From assembly GCF_011317445.1 (NCBI RefSeq), contig NZ_JAAAPL010000003.1:682001-746000 (forward strand): a DNA stretch of 64,000 nt, given 5' to 3'. The position numbers and the translations under genes are program-made. This document shows, piece after piece, positions 45,449-54,722 of the stretch (positions are counted from its first letter, which is position 1; each line of letters starts with the position of its first letter). The stretch is from Chelativorans multitrophicus. Its GTDB lineage: Bacteria; Pseudomonadota; Alphaproteobacteria; Rhizobiales; Rhizobiaceae. The notes beneath the pieces were generated by a model. The model ran no database searches and was not told where the DNA came from. It saw nothing but the letters and a program-made list of their open reading frames with translations.

Positions 45449-47047
45449 ATGGCACCTCGCGTTCTCGTTTCCGACAAGCTTTCCCCGACCGCGGTCGACA
45501 TCTTCCGTCAGCACGGCGTGGAGGTGGATTACCAGCCGGACCTCGGCAAGGATAAGGACAAGCTTCTTTCCGTCATCGACCAGTATGACGGCCTCGCCAT
45601 TCGTTCCGCCACGAAGGTGACGGAAAAGCTGATCGCCGCCGCCACAAATCTGAAGGTGATCGGGCGTGCGGGTATCGGCGTCGATAATGTCGATATCCCC
45701 GCCGCGTCGCGGCGAGGCATCATCGTGATGAACACGCCTTTCGGCAATTCCATCACCACGGCTGAGCACGCTGTCGCCATGATCTTTGCCGTGGCGCGGC
45801 AGATCCCCGAAGCCAATGCTTCCACCCATGCGGGCAAGTGGGAGAAAAACCGCTTCATGGGGGTGGAGATCACCGGCAAAACGCTGGGCGTAATCGGCTG
45901 CGGCAATATCGGCTCGGTGGTCGCAATGCGCGCCATCGGCCTCAAGATGCATGTGATTGCCTACGATCCGTTCCTTTCGGAAGACAGAGCGGAGGAACTG
46001 GGCGTGGAGAAGGTGGAGCTCAACGAGCTCTTCGCCCGCGCCGATTTCATTACCCTGCATACTCCGCTGACCGAAAAGACGCGCGGCATCATCAATGCGG
46101 CTGCGATCGCCAAGATGAAAGACGGTGTGCGCATCGTCAATTGCGCGCGCGGCGGCCTCATTGTCGAAGCCGACCTGGTCGAGGGGCTGAAATCCGGCAA
46201 GGTGGCGGGCGCCGGCATCGACGTTTTCGAGAACGAGCCGGCGACCGAGAACCCGCTCTTCAACCTGCCCAACGTGGTCTGCACGCCGCATTTGGGCGCC
46301 TCTACCACCGAGGCGCAGGAAAATGTGGCGCTGCAGATTGCCGAGCAGATGTCGGAGTACCTCATCAAAGGCGCTGTGACCAACGCGATCAACATGCCTT
46401 CCATCACCGCCGAGGAAGCGCCGCGTCTTAAGCCTTTCATCAAGCTGGCCGAAGTGCTGGGCGCGTTCGTGGGCCAAGTGACCGACGAGCCGATCGCGGG
46501 CGTGGAGATACTTTTCGACGGCTCAACCGCCGCCATGAATACCCGAGCCCTCATCAGTGCCGCACTTGCCGGCCTGATCCGCCCGCAGGTGAATGACGTC
46601 AATATGGTCTCCGCCCCCATCATGGTAAAGGAGCGCGGCATCATCGTCTCGGAGGTGAAGCGCGACAAGTCGGGCGTGTTCGACGGCTATATCAAGCTGA
46701 CGGTAAAGACACCGGAGCGGACGCGCTCCATCGCCGGTACGGTGTTTTCCGACGGGAAGCCCAGGTTCATCCAGATCAAGGGCATCAATCTTGACGCGGA
46801 AGTAGGCGAGCACATGCTCTACACCACGAACAATGACACGCCTGGCATTATCGGCCAGCTCGGCACAATCTGCGGCAAGCACGGGGTGAACATCGCCAAT
46901 TTCCAGCTCGGCCGGAATCGGCCCGGCGGCGATGCCATCGCGCTGCTTTATCTCGATGCCCCGTTTCCGCAGCCCGTACTGGAAGAGCTCAAGTCCACCG
47001 GCTCTATTATTTCGGCCAAGCCGCTGCGGTTCGACGTCGGCAACTGA
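45449..47047 (+). CDS. serA: D-3-phosphoglycerate dehydrogenase
   Basis: First enzyme of serine synthesis. 532 residues, the long form: catalytic/NAD domain with VIGCGNIGSVVAMRAIG near 150, NCARGGLIVEADLV, GAGIDVFENEP and the CTPHLGAST His, then the intervening domain (about 320-450) and a C-terminal ACT domain with NNDTPGIIGQLGTICGKHGV for feedback control by serine. ATG 45449 follows AAGGAGCC. Co-transcribed with serC; converges on the EamA gene four bases after its stop. Confidence 0.96.
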   Translation: MAPRVLVSDKLSPTAVDIFRQHGVEVDYQPDLGKDKDKLLSVIDQYDGLAIRSATKVTEKLIAAATNLKVIGRAGIGVDNVDIPAASRRGIIVMNTPFGNSITTAEHAVAMIFAVARQIPEANASTHAGKWEKNRFMGVEITGKTLGVIGCGNIGSVVAMRAIGLKMHVIAYDPFLSEDRAEELGVEKVELNELFARADFITLHTPLTEKTRGIINAAAIAKMKDGVRIVNCARGGLIVEADLVEGLKSGKVAGAGIDVFENEPATENPLFNLPNVVCTPHLGASTTEAQENVALQIAEQMSEYLIKGAVTNAINMPSITAEEAPRLKPFIKLAEVLGAFVGQVTDEPIAGVEILFDGSTAAMNTRALISAALAGLIRPQVNDVNMVSAPIMVKERGIIVSEVKRDKSGVFDGYIKLTVKTPERTRSIAGTVFSDGKPRFIQIKGINLDAEVGEHMLYTTNNDTPGIIGQLGTICGKHGVNIANFQLGRNRPGGDAIALLYLDAPFPQPVLEELKSTGSIISAKPLRFDVGN

Positions 47048-47051
47048 GCCC

Positions 47052-47978
47052 TCAAGACCCATCCACCGGCGCTCGCACGCGTGCGAGCGCCGCTTCGCTC
47101 TTGCGGCCGCTATACTCGGCTAGCCAGATGCCGCAGATGACGAGGGCTAGCGCGGTGGCGTGGTAGAGGTGGAACTCCTCGCCCAGGATCACAATCGAAA
47201 GAAGCGTGCCGAAGATTGGCACGAGATTGACGAACAGACCGGCCCGGTTCGCACCGATGAGCTCATTGCCGCGGATATAGAACACCTGCGACAGGACTGA
47301 AGGCATCAGCGACACGTACATCACGATCACCCACCCGGTGAGGTCCGGAAGCACCAGATTGTCAGACGCATATTCCCAGGCCAGGAGCGGAAAAGAGCTG
47401 ACAAGCGCCGCCGCCACCAGAACCGTGATCATGCTCAGCCAGTGGATCTTGGGCTTGAAGCGCAACGCGACCGTATAGAGCCCATAGGCGAGCACCGCGA
47501 TCAGCATCAGCAGGTCGCCGAGATTGATATCGAGCGCGGTAAGCCTCGCCAGGTCTCCATGGCTCGCCGTCAGCCCCACTCCAAGGATGGACAACAGGAA
47601 GCCGGCAAGCTGCAGCCATGTCGTCTTCGCCCGGAAAACAAGGAAGTTCACCACGATAATTACGAGCGGGATCGCTGCCTGCTCGATGGAGACATTGACC
47701 GCCGATGTCCATAAGAGTGCGCTGTACATGATGGCATTGAAGCAGGTGAACCCCACAACACCGAGGATGCCGAGGAGGGGCAGATGCTTTTTGATTTCCG
47801 GCCAGTCACGGCGCAGCGGTTTCAGGGCAAAGGGCAGAAGGATCGCAAGCGCGACAACCCAGCGCAAACTCGTGAGTGCGAGGGGAGAGATATGGCCGAT
47901 TGCCAGCTTTCCCGCGACCGCGTTTCCTCCCCAAAAAAGGGTGGTGAGCAATAGAAGAGGATAGGCTGAATTCAGCAT
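47052..47978 (-). CDS. EamA/DMT family transporter
   Basis: 308 residues with about ten membrane segments in two EamA repeats; LTTLFWGGNAVAGKLAI and ALTSLRWVVALAILLPFA mark the first, NELIGANRAGLFVNLVPIFGTLLSIVILGE the second. Exports or imports metabolites such as amino acids; substrate unknown. ATG 47978 puts the first helix at the N-terminus. Its 3' end carries a perfect 24-base palindrome and lies four bases from the convergent serA stop. Confidence 0.9.
   Translation of the reverse strand: MLNSAYPLLLLTTLFWGGNAVAGKLAIGHISPLALTSLRWVVALAILLPFALKPLRRDWPEIKKHLPLLGILGVVGFTCFNAIMYSALLWTSAVNVSIEQAAIPLVIIVVNFLVFRAKTTWLQLAGFLLSILGVGLTASHGDLARLTALDINLGDLLMLIAVLAYGLYTVALRFKPKIHWLSMITVLVAAALVSSFPLLAWEYASDNLVLPDLTGWVIVMYVSLMPSVLSQVFYIRGNELIGANRAGLFVNLVPIFGTLLSIVILGEEFHLYHATALALVICGIWLAEYSGRKSEAALARVRAPVDGS
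47068..47091. terminator. Perfect 24-base palindrome at the serA/eamA junction
   Basis: GGCGCTCGCACG pairs with CGTGCGAGCGCC without mismatch. It lies inside the last codons of the EamA gene and 20 bases after the serA stop. No T-run follows, so a terminator role for serA is an inference; a protein-binding site is the alternative. Confidence 0.4.
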
Positions 47979-48168
47979 TCCAGATCCGGCTTGTTTTCCT
48001 TGCGCGCAGGGATAAAGCATCTCGCGGCCCGATGCACCACCGCAGATGAAATTCGACCGTGTCTAAGGGGTGGTGAAAGAGGGGGTCGCATCGAGGACCG
48101 CATGGCGGTATAGAACCCCTGGTCTTGGTAAGGCTGGCGCGTTTGCCGGCCCGTAGGAAGGAAGCGTT

Positions 48169-49467
48169 ATGGCGAATGTGGTGGTCGTCGGCTCGCAGTG
48201 GGGCGACGAAGGCAAGGGAAAAATTGTCGATTGGCTTTCCGAGCGCGCGGATGTGGTCGTGCGTTATCAGGGTGGCCACAACGCTGGCCATACGCTTGTG
48301 ATCGATGGGGTGAGCTACAAGCTTTCGCTGCTGCCCTCGGGAGTGGTGCGGTCGGGCAAGCTCTCCCTCATCGGCAATGGTGTCGTGTTCGATCCCCATG
48401 CCTTCGTGGCGGAAATAGAGAGGCTGAAAGGGCAGGGCATCTCTGTGACGCCGGAAAGCCTGAAGGTCGCGGAAAACACGGCACTCATACTGTCGCTGCA
48501 CAGGGAACTCGACGCGTTCCGGGAGGATGCCGCCTCAAATTCGGGAACCAAGATCGGGACCACCCGCCGCGGCATCGGTCCGGCCTATGAAGACAAGGTA
48601 GGACGGCGCGCCATCCGCGTCATGGATCTTGCCGACCCGGAGACACTATCGCTCAAGGTGGACCGGCTGCTGACCCATCACAATGCGCTTCGCCGCGGCC
48701 TGGGGCACGCCGAAGTCTCCCACGAGGCCATCATGCAGGAGCTGACCTCGGTGGCCGACAAGATCCTGCCCTTCGTCGACCGGGTGTGGAAAATACTTGA
48801 GGATGCCCGCCGCGCCGGCAGCCGCATCCTCTTTGAGGGTGCCCAAGGCACGATGCTCGATATCGATCATGGCACCTATCCGTTCGTGACCTCCTCGAAC
48901 ACGGTTGCTGGCCAGGCCGCCACCGGGTCCGGTCTGGGTCCCGGTGCGGTGGGCTATGTGCTTGGCATTACAAAAGCCTATACGACGCGCGTGGGCGAAG
49001 GGCCCTTCCCGACCGAGCAGGACAACGAGATCGGTGAATTTCTGGGCAACCGCGGACATGAATTCGGGACCGTCACCGGCCGTAAACGCCGCTGCGGTTG
49101 GTTCGATGCGGTGCAGGTGCGCCAGTCCGTGGTGACAAACGGCATGAGCGGCATCGCCCTCACCAAGCTCGACGTGCTCGACGGGATGGAGGAGATAAAG
49201 GTCTGCACGGGCTACAGGCTGGACGGCCAGGTGATCGACTATCTTCCCGCGAGCCAAGGCGCGCAGGCGCGGCTCGACCCGATCTACGAGACGCTGGAAG
49301 GCTGGAAGGAAACGACGCGCGGCGCCCGCAAATGGAATGATTTGCCTGCGCAGGCGGTGAAGTATGTCCGCCATATCGAAGAGCTTATCGGCGCGCCGGT
49401 CGCGATTTTGTCGACCAGTCCGGAGCGGGAGGATGCGATCCTGGTAAAGGACCCGTTCCAAGACTAG
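48169..49467 (+). CDS. purA: Adenylosuccinate synthetase
   Basis: GTP-dependent first step from IMP to AMP. 432 residues with [18 protein letters not shown] at the start (catalytic Asp and P-loop), [12 protein letters not shown] (catalytic His), [47 protein letters not shown] and [12 protein letters not shown] 48169 follows AAGGAAG. Divergent from the EamA gene; followed by palindromic sequences. Confidence 0.97.
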   Translation: MANVVVVGSQWGDEGKGKIVDWLSERADVVVRYQGGHNAGHTLVIDGVSYKLSLLPSGVVRSGKLSLIGNGVVFDPHAFVAEIERLKGQGISVTPESLKVAENTALILSLHRELDAFREDAASNSGTKIGTTRRGIGPAYEDKVGRRAIRVMDLADPETLSLKVDRLLTHHNALRRGLGHAEVSHEAIMQELTSVADKILPFVDRVWKILEDARRAGSRILFEGAQGTMLDIDHGTYPFVTSSNTVAGQAATGSGLGPGAVGYVLGITKAYTTRVGEGPFPTEQDNEIGEFLGNRGHEFGTVTGRKRRCGWFDAVQVRQSVVTNGMSGIALTKLDVLDGMEEIKVCTGYRLDGQVIDYLPASQGAQARLDPIYETLEGWKETTRGARKWNDLPAQAVKYVRHIEELIGAPVAILSTSPEREDAILVKDPFQD

Positions 49468-49511
49468 CGCATCGGCGTGACATCGGAATCGGTTCTCCGA
49501 ATGCCGATGCG
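49468..49511. terminator. Hairpin directly after purA
   Basis: CGCATCGGC (49468-49476) pairs perfectly with GCCGATGCG (49503-49511), enclosing a smaller CGGA/TCCG hairpin. It starts at the purA stop codon. Without a T-run it could be a termination aid or part of a dispersed repeat. Confidence 0.45.
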
Positions 49512-49523
49512 TAGACGATAATT

Positions 49524-49565
49524 TACAGCGTTCTTTGTGCGTCCTAAAGGACGCACGGCGCTGTA
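49524..49565. repeat. Nested palindromic repeat element
   Basis: Outer arms TACAGCG/CGCTGTA enclose inner arms GTGCGTCCT/AGGACGCAC that meet at a two-base loop. A half copy, TACAGCGTCTTCGTGGTGCG, is at 63561-63580, with a GCGTCCTAAAAGG scrap at 63631. This shape is typical of dispersed rhizobial palindromes. Confidence 0.7.
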
Positions 49566-49900
49566 GCGGGAGGCAATGGTGCGAAGTCTTGTGGATGTTG
49601 AGGGAAAAATGAACTGGACGGATATCGCCCGGTAAGCTGGGCATGATCCGGTTTTCGGCAAATCCGTTGCCGGGAGGAGAGAAACGCGCGCGGCAAAACA
49701 CATTTATTTAGCTATGAGAATAGCTTAAGCAGTGTGTCGCCGGCGTCTAACCGTGCGAGATGCGACTTTTCGACTTCATGTGATCTCAAGCAGGGCGTGA
49801 TTTCAATATCTGGAGCCGTGTTGTAGTGTGACCACAATTTCGCGCGAGTTTTAGGCGAGTTTAGGTAAGCAAGGGCAAGCAGGAGCGGGCTTTTCAGGTT
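49566..49900. other. Intergenic region after purA repeats
   Basis: 335 bases between the palindromes and the next gene. It is locally richer in A and T near 49690-49870 and presumably holds the promoter of the following gene; I see no ORF, RNA structure or clear promoter boxes. Confidence 0.5.
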
Positions 49901-51535
49901 ATGGCAGATTTTGCTGCGGTTTTGCGCAAAGCCGTCGAGGCGCTGAAGGAAAATACGCCAGAGGCGCGGGAGAAGATCTATACGAAGGCGCGCTCCACTA
50001 TCGAGGCCAAGCTTGCCGCCGTCTCCTCTCCGCCCGAGATAGCCGATCGCCAGCGGCGGCTTATCGAAGATGCGATTGCCACAGTAAAGGCGGAATACGC
50101 CACGCCCCCTGCTGCAAAGGCCGGCGTGGACGATGAGCTTGAGCGGCTTCTCTCAGACCTTCAGGTCGCTCATCCCAAAAGCGCCCCTGTGGTACGTGCG
50201 CTTCCCGAAGAGCCGGCCCCGGCAGTCGCGTCCCAGCCAGCCGAAGATGCTCAGATTACCGACGCCGACCGAGAGGATAATCCCGCCGAGGCATTCGCCG
50301 AGCCGGAAGCCGCATCGGAAGAGGAAAGAGAACCTGATCCCGCCGATGAAATAGTCGAGCCGGAACCGGCCAAGACGGCACCCGCCGAAGATTTCGGCAA
50401 ATTAGCGCCGGTTTCACCCGTAGATGACATAGACTGGTCGCAAACCAGGCCTGCGCCTGTCGAGGGCCCGGAGGTGCTTCCACCTTTGGAAGCTACGCTG
50501 CCCGGAAATATTGCGCCAGACGAGGCGCCGCAGCGCGGGCGAGGCAGAAGGCTGGTTCTACCGGTCCTTCTCGTCCTTGTCGTCTGCGCCGTGGCCTTGG
50601 GAGGATGGCTCTACCGGGAAGACGTGGCGCAGCTTGCCGGAATGTCGAATGCCGGCGACGGAGTTGACGAGACTGAAGCGGCCGAGGGAGAAGAGCCTAC
50701 CGTTCAGGTGGCTGCTCCATCCGAGCAGCCGCAGGAACAGAGGCAATCGACGGCTGAAGCGCAGGCCACGCCGGATGCACCGGCGGAATCAGCGCCGCAG
50801 AAATTCACGCAGCGACTGTTGCCGGATGGGCGCGAGGTGGATGAAGGCCCCGCGGGCGGCGAAGCTGGCTTGGGCGAAGGCACCTCCGTGGCGCAGGCGG
50901 TGCAAGGAAGCGAGGCTCCGGTTCAGGGGAGGCCCGGCGGTTCGGCTGAGCCCGCTGAGTCCCAGCCGGACCAGTCTTTGCCCATTGGCCAGAAGGCAAT
51001 CTTCTATGAAGAGCGGACGAGCGCCTTGGAAGGTTATGCCGAGAACGGTTCGGTCGTATGGTCCGTCGTGGAGGAATCTCCTGGCGAAAACCTGCCGCCG
51101 GAGCCTGCCATCCAGGCGGAAGCGACGATTCCGGAGAAAGGCCTGCAGCTCAGAATGACGATCCGCCGCAATACGGATCAATCCCTGCCGGCGAGCCATA
51201 TCGTGGAGCTGATTTTCCTAACGCCGGAAAACTTCCCGGGGGGCGGCATCAACAACGTGCTTCGGATCAATATGAAGCGCAGCGAGCAGGATACCGGCAG
51301 TCCGCTCCTGGGCATCCCGGCGAAAATCGCGGATGGCTTCTTTCTCGTGGCACTGAGTGACACCCAGGAGGACCAGCGGGTCAATTCCACGCTTTTGCGC
51401 CGGCAAAGCTGGATCGACATTCCGATCGTCTATTCCTCGGGCCGCCGAGCCTTGATCACAATGGAGAAAGGCCTGCCCGGCGAACGCATCTTCAACGAAG
51501 CGCTCGACGCCTGGAGCCGGGACACCAGCGGATGA
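49901..51535 (+). CDS. Uncharacterised single-pass membrane protein
   Basis: 544 residues, not assignable to a named family. An N-terminal helical domain (about 1-70, beginning MADFAAVLRKAVEALKENTP) is followed by an acidic Pro/Glu/Ala linker (about 95-210), one membrane segment (about 218-237) preceded by QRGRGRR, a second Glu/Gln/Pro-rich linker (to about 360) and a compact C-terminal domain of about 180 residues starting LPIGQKAIFYEERTSALEGY. The positive-inside rule places the C-terminal domain in the periplasm. Monocistronic, flanked by a palindrome cluster and a strong terminator. Function unknown. Confidence 0.85.
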   Translation: MADFAAVLRKAVEALKENTPEAREKIYTKARSTIEAKLAAVSSPPEIADRQRRLIEDAIATVKAEYATPPAAKAGVDDELERLLSDLQVAHPKSAPVVRALPEEPAPAVASQPAEDAQITDADREDNPAEAFAEPEAASEEEREPDPADEIVEPEPAKTAPAEDFGKLAPVSPVDDIDWSQTRPAPVEGPEVLPPLEATLPGNIAPDEAPQRGRGRRLVLPVLLVLVVCAVALGGWLYREDVAQLAGMSNAGDGVDETEAAEGEEPTVQVAAPSEQPQEQRQSTAEAQATPDAPAESAPQKFTQRLLPDGREVDEGPAGGEAGLGEGTSVAQAVQGSEAPVQGRPGGSAEPAESQPDQSLPIGQKAIFYEERTSALEGYAENGSVVWSVVEESPGENLPPEPAIQAEATIPEKGLQLRMTIRRNTDQSLPASHIVELIFLTPENFPGGGINNVLRINMKRSEQDTGSPLLGIPAKIADGFFLVALSDTQEDQRVNSTLLRRQSWIDIPIVYSSGRRALITMEKGLPGERIFNEALDAWSRDTSG

Positions 51536-51537
51536 AG

Positions 51538-51566
51538 AAAAAGCCCTCCCGCAGGGGAGGGCTTTT
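51538..51566. terminator. Bidirectional terminator between membrane protein gene and rpoH
   Basis: Perfect 12-base stem AAAAGCCCTCCC / GGGAGGGCTTTT with a GCAG loop, three bases after the stop of the plus-strand gene and 38 bases after the rpoH stop on the other strand. Confidence 0.92.
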
Positions 51567-51603
51567 CAAGTGACCGAAGCTGATTTTCAGCTTCTGAAAC
51601 GCA

Positions 51604-52530
51604 TCAGATTGAAGCGTGCTGACTTTCGCCCGGTAGCGGCGCGGAGCGAAGTGCCTGGGCTTGGCGCTTCGCCGAAGCCTTGACGGCCTCCTGCACTTTT
51701 TCGAAAGCGCGGACTTCGATCTGGCGCACACGCTCGCGGCTGATATCAAACTCGCCAGAGAGTTCTTCCAGCGTCATCGGCTCGTCGGAGAGGCGGCGTG
51801 CCTCGAAGATGCGGCGTTCGCGGTCGTTCAGAACGTCCATCGCGTCCTCCAGCATGCGCCGGCGGGATTCGAGCTCGTCCTGTTCGACCAGCATCTCCTC
51901 CTGGTTCTCGTGCTCATCCACGAGCCAGTCCTGCCACTCACCGGACTCGCCCTCAGTCGCGCGAATCGGCGCGTTGAGCGAAGCGTCGCCGGACAAGCGG
52001 CGATTCATGGAGATGACCTCTTCCTCGCTCACGTTGAGGCGGGTGGCGATCTCCGAGACCTGCTCGGGATTGAGATCGCCTTCGTCCAGAGCCTGGATCT
52101 TGCCCTTCACCTTGCGCAGGTTGAAGAACAGCCGCTTCTGGTTGGCCGTGGTGCCCATTTTCACGAGGCTCCACGAACGCAAGATGTATTCTTGTATCGC
52201 GGCCTTGATCCACCACATAGCATATGTGGCCAGACGGAAGCCGCGCTCGGGTTCGAATTTCTTGACGGCCTGCATGAGGCCTACATTTCCCTCGGAGATC
52301 ACCTCTCCGATGGGCAGGCCATAGCCGCGGTAGCCCATGGCGATCTTCGCCACGAGCCGCAGATGGCTGGTCACAAGCTTATGCGCGGCGTCGGTGTCAT
52401 CATGCTCGCGATATCGCTTCGCAAGCATGTACTCTTCCTCCGGCTGAAGCATGGGAAATCTGCGGATTTCCTCGAGATAGCGGGTGAGACCACCCTCGCC
52501 AGAAACAATGCTTGGCAATGTCTGGGCCAT
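51604..52530 (-). CDS. rpoH: RNA polymerase sigma-32 factor RpoH
   Basis: Heat-shock sigma factor. 308 residues. Region 2 has GEVISEGNVGLMQAVKKFEPERGFRL and TYAMWWIKAAIQEYI; the RpoH box QKRLFFNLRKVK follows, which separates it from RpoD; region 4.2 is LEELSGEFDISRERVRQIEVRAFEK. ATG 52530 gives MAQTLPSIVSGEGGLTRYL, the rhizobial RpoH start. Rhizobia often have two rpoH genes; which one this is cannot be told here. The 270 bases upstream to the PaiB gene show nothing recognisable apart from the presumed promoter. Confidence 0.95.
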   Translation of the reverse strand: MAQTLPSIVSGEGGLTRYLEEIRRFPMLQPEEEYMLAKRYREHDDTDAAHKLVTSHLRLVAKIAMGYRGYGLPIGEVISEGNVGLMQAVKKFEPERGFRLATYAMWWIKAAIQEYILRSWSLVKMGTTANQKRLFFNLRKVKGKIQALDEGDLNPEQVSEIATRLNVSEEEVISMNRRLSGDASLNAPIRATEGESGEWQDWLVDEHENQEEMLVEQDELESRRRMLEDAMDVLNDRERRIFEARRLSDEPMTLEELSGEFDISRERVRQIEVRAFEKVQEAVKASAKRQAQALRSAPLPGESQHASI

Positions 52531-52800
52531 TTTAGCACCCTCCTTTCTTCGCCCCCTGGGAGGCGGGCGGACGCGTGGCCGCACTGGTCGCACCACGAGA
52601 TATAGCCTATATAGGAACAAATGCGGAGAAATAAAAGCTTCCTACGCCGGTCAACATTACGTTACCGGTACCACCATTTCGATCCGCACTTCGTGATTAG
52701 AACTGGCGAGGGCTTCCAGAAGTTCCACGCGAATGCGAAGGGAGTTTTCCGTTCAGTCGCAATCCGCAGCAGGTCCAGCACTGCATGGGGCAGCTCAGCG

Positions 52801-53403
52801 CTATTCCGGCTTTTTACCGCTCATGCGCTTCATCCATGACGTCAGCGCGGTATCGCCGAGGCTTTCAAGAATATGGTCGAAGGTGGCTTGCTGCTCATCC
52901 TGTCCCAGCTTGGATCGGGCGACGATGGTGGCGACGGGCGCGCGAAAGCCGATGACGCCACGCCGTAAGGTTTCGTAGCGCGCGCCCAGGCTTTCGCGGT
53001 TCCAGGGCGCGGATCGGCCCCGTTCCATATGGGCTACGATGCGATCGAGCGCCTCGTCAGTGAGGGTGTCATCCGGCCCGATATTGGCTGCGATGCGCAC
53101 GGCGATAAAATTCCAGGTCGGCGCCCAATCACTCCTGCCTGCCGCAAGGGGAGAGATGTAGCTGTCGGGCCCGCGAAAAAGGAAGGTGCAGCGCGGATTC
53201 GTTGCCAACAATCCGATGATCGGAGCACGGCGCGGCAGGTGGCCCGTCAGGCTCACGGGTTTGCCTTCATCGTCACGATCGAGAACAACGGGCATCTCGA
53301 TGGTCGAAAGAGGGTCGGCGTGAGGCACAATGGAGGCCATGGGATAGGCATCTATGACATCGCTGATGTCACGATCACTCCAGTTGTCGAATAGGCCGCT
53401 CAT
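52801..53403 (-). CDS. PaiB family FMN-binding regulator-like protein
   Basis: 200 residues of the PaiB split-barrel fold. Motifs are DAYPMASIVPH, TGHLPRRAPI, ISPLAAGRSDWAPTWNFIAVRI and the C-terminal RGVIGFRAPVATIVARSKLGQDE, which match the family's LPTxHLPF, VPTWNY and KLSQNR-like segments in degenerate form. PaiB proteins were first named as negative regulators of sporulation enzymes but are flavin- or heme-binding proteins of uncertain role. ATG 53403 follows CAGGAGGC. 119 bases separate it from the M20 gene. Confidence 0.82.
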   Translation of the reverse strand: MSGLFDNWSDRDISDVIDAYPMASIVPHADPLSTIEMPVVLDRDDEGKPVSLTGHLPRRAPIIGLLATNPRCTFLFRGPDSYISPLAAGRSDWAPTWNFIAVRIAANIGPDDTLTDEALDRIVAHMERGRSAPWNRESLGARYETLRRGVIGFRAPVATIVARSKLGQDEQQATFDHILESLGDTALTSWMKRMSGKKPE

Positions 53404-53522
53404 GATTGCCTCCTGGGGACGAACTGATGATTTGCGGACGCGACGCCGCGGAAATCCGGGGGCTCCTACCTCCGGCGCGCATGAAGCCGGGTCGAAAATT
53501 GTTGCGCGGCCCGGATCAGCAT

Positions 53523-54671
53523 CTAGCCGAGTATGTCGCGTACCACCCGCATGAACACTCGAGCACCCGTGCCGATGAGCGCGTCGGGGAAATCGTAGTC
53601 GGGGCTGTGAAGGGCGGGGCAGTCCGGGCCTGAGCCGAGGAAGAACATCGCGGCCGGCCCCACGCTGCGGAAACGGCCGAAATCCTCCGAGCCAAGCATT
53701 GGCAGGCGGCCGGGGCCGAAAGGAACCGCTTCTGCGGAAAGAGCGCGGGAGAGGCACTCGACCGCCTCGGCGCTGTTTTCGCAATGGGGAAAGATGTCCT
53801 TATAGTCAATCGAAAGCTCAAGGCCCTCCGCCTTCGCGATTTTCCTTGCGACAGCTTCCGCGGCGGCGCGCAACTCATCCATCCGGTCATCGGTGAGCGT
53901 GCGCAGCGTCGCCCAGACCTCGGCGCTTCCGGGCGCGACACCGAAGGTCGGCTCGCCCAGGCTCGCGTGGGTAAGCGTTACCATGGCGAACTGCGGACCC
54001 ATGGCGGCGTCCGTCGAAAGAGCTGCAAGCGCCGGCATAATCGCCGCCACTGCCATCATCGGCGAACGGCCGGAGTGGGGCGTGGATGCATGCGCCGTGC
54101 GGCCGGACAGGCAAATGCGCATGCCGCGCGAGGCGCAGTTCACCGGCCCTTCGGCCAGTTCCACATGGCCAAGCGGCACGCCCGGAACATTGTGCAGGGA
54201 GAAGGAGAAGTCCGGCCGAATGCTCTCGAAAGCAGCGGTATTAAGCACGGCAAGCGCACCGGCCCCGGTCTCCTCAGCAGGTTGGAACAGCAACACGACT
54301 CGCCCGCGCCCCGGCCGCTGTCGAGCAAGCCCGCGCGCAAGGCCGGAGATGATGGCCATGTGCCCGTCATGGCCGCACATATGCCCCTTTCCGGGCACAA
54401 GCGAACGGTGGTCGCTCTCGCGCGTCTCGGCGATCGGCAGCGCATCCAGTTCGCAACGAAACATCAGCGTCGGCCCCGGTTCTTCTGCTTCGAAGACGAC
54501 TGCGACGCCGGTGCCGCCGAGCCCCGTGACGATCCGGTCTGGCTTCAGCGGAGCAAGGAAGGCCACAACGCGCTCAGCCGTTTTATGCTCCTCACCAGAG
54601 ATTTCGGGGTGACGGTGCAGCTCGTGGCGAAACCGAACCAGCTCTTGGAGATCCTGCTCGCTCAGGAACAT
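53523..54671 (-). CDS. M20 family metallo-amidohydrolase
   Basis: 382 residues, hippurate-hydrolase/IAA-amino-acid-hydrolase group. Metal ligands are seen in GHMCGHDGHM (Cys and His), QPAEETGAGA (Glu pair), SLHNVPG (His) and the C-terminal LHSPDYDFPD (His). Such enzymes split N-acyl or aryl-acyl amino acids into acid and amino acid. It is the most distal gene of the minus-strand module, 51 bases after the SDR. Its start is MFLSEQDLQELVRFRHELH. Confidence 0.9.
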   Translation of the reverse strand: MFLSEQDLQELVRFRHELHRHPEISGEEHKTAERVVAFLAPLKPDRIVTGLGGTGVAVVFEAEEPGPTLMFRCELDALPIAETRESDHRSLVPGKGHMCGHDGHMAIISGLARGLARQRPGRGRVVLLFQPAEETGAGALAVLNTAAFESIRPDFSFSLHNVPGVPLGHVELAEGPVNCASRGMRICLSGRTAHASTPHSGRSPMMAVAAIMPALAALSTDAAMGPQFAMVTLTHASLGEPTFGVAPGSAEVWATLRTLTDDRMDELRAAAEAVARKIAKAEGLELSIDYKDIFPHCENSAEAVECLSRALSAEAVPFGPGRLPMLGSEDFGRFRSVGPAAMFFLGSGPDCPALHSPDYDFPDALIGTGARVFMRVVRDILG

Positions 54672-54722
54672 CGCGATACCTCCTTAGTTTCGGTGCCTGG
54701 TCGGGACTTGGTCATCTCTTGT

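Noticed and set aside
53404-53784. 127-residue N-terminal extension of the PaiB-like protein
   Set aside because: Arg/Pro-rich, antisense to the M20 gene's end region and preceded by no ribosome site, whereas the ATG at 53403 has CAGGAGGC.
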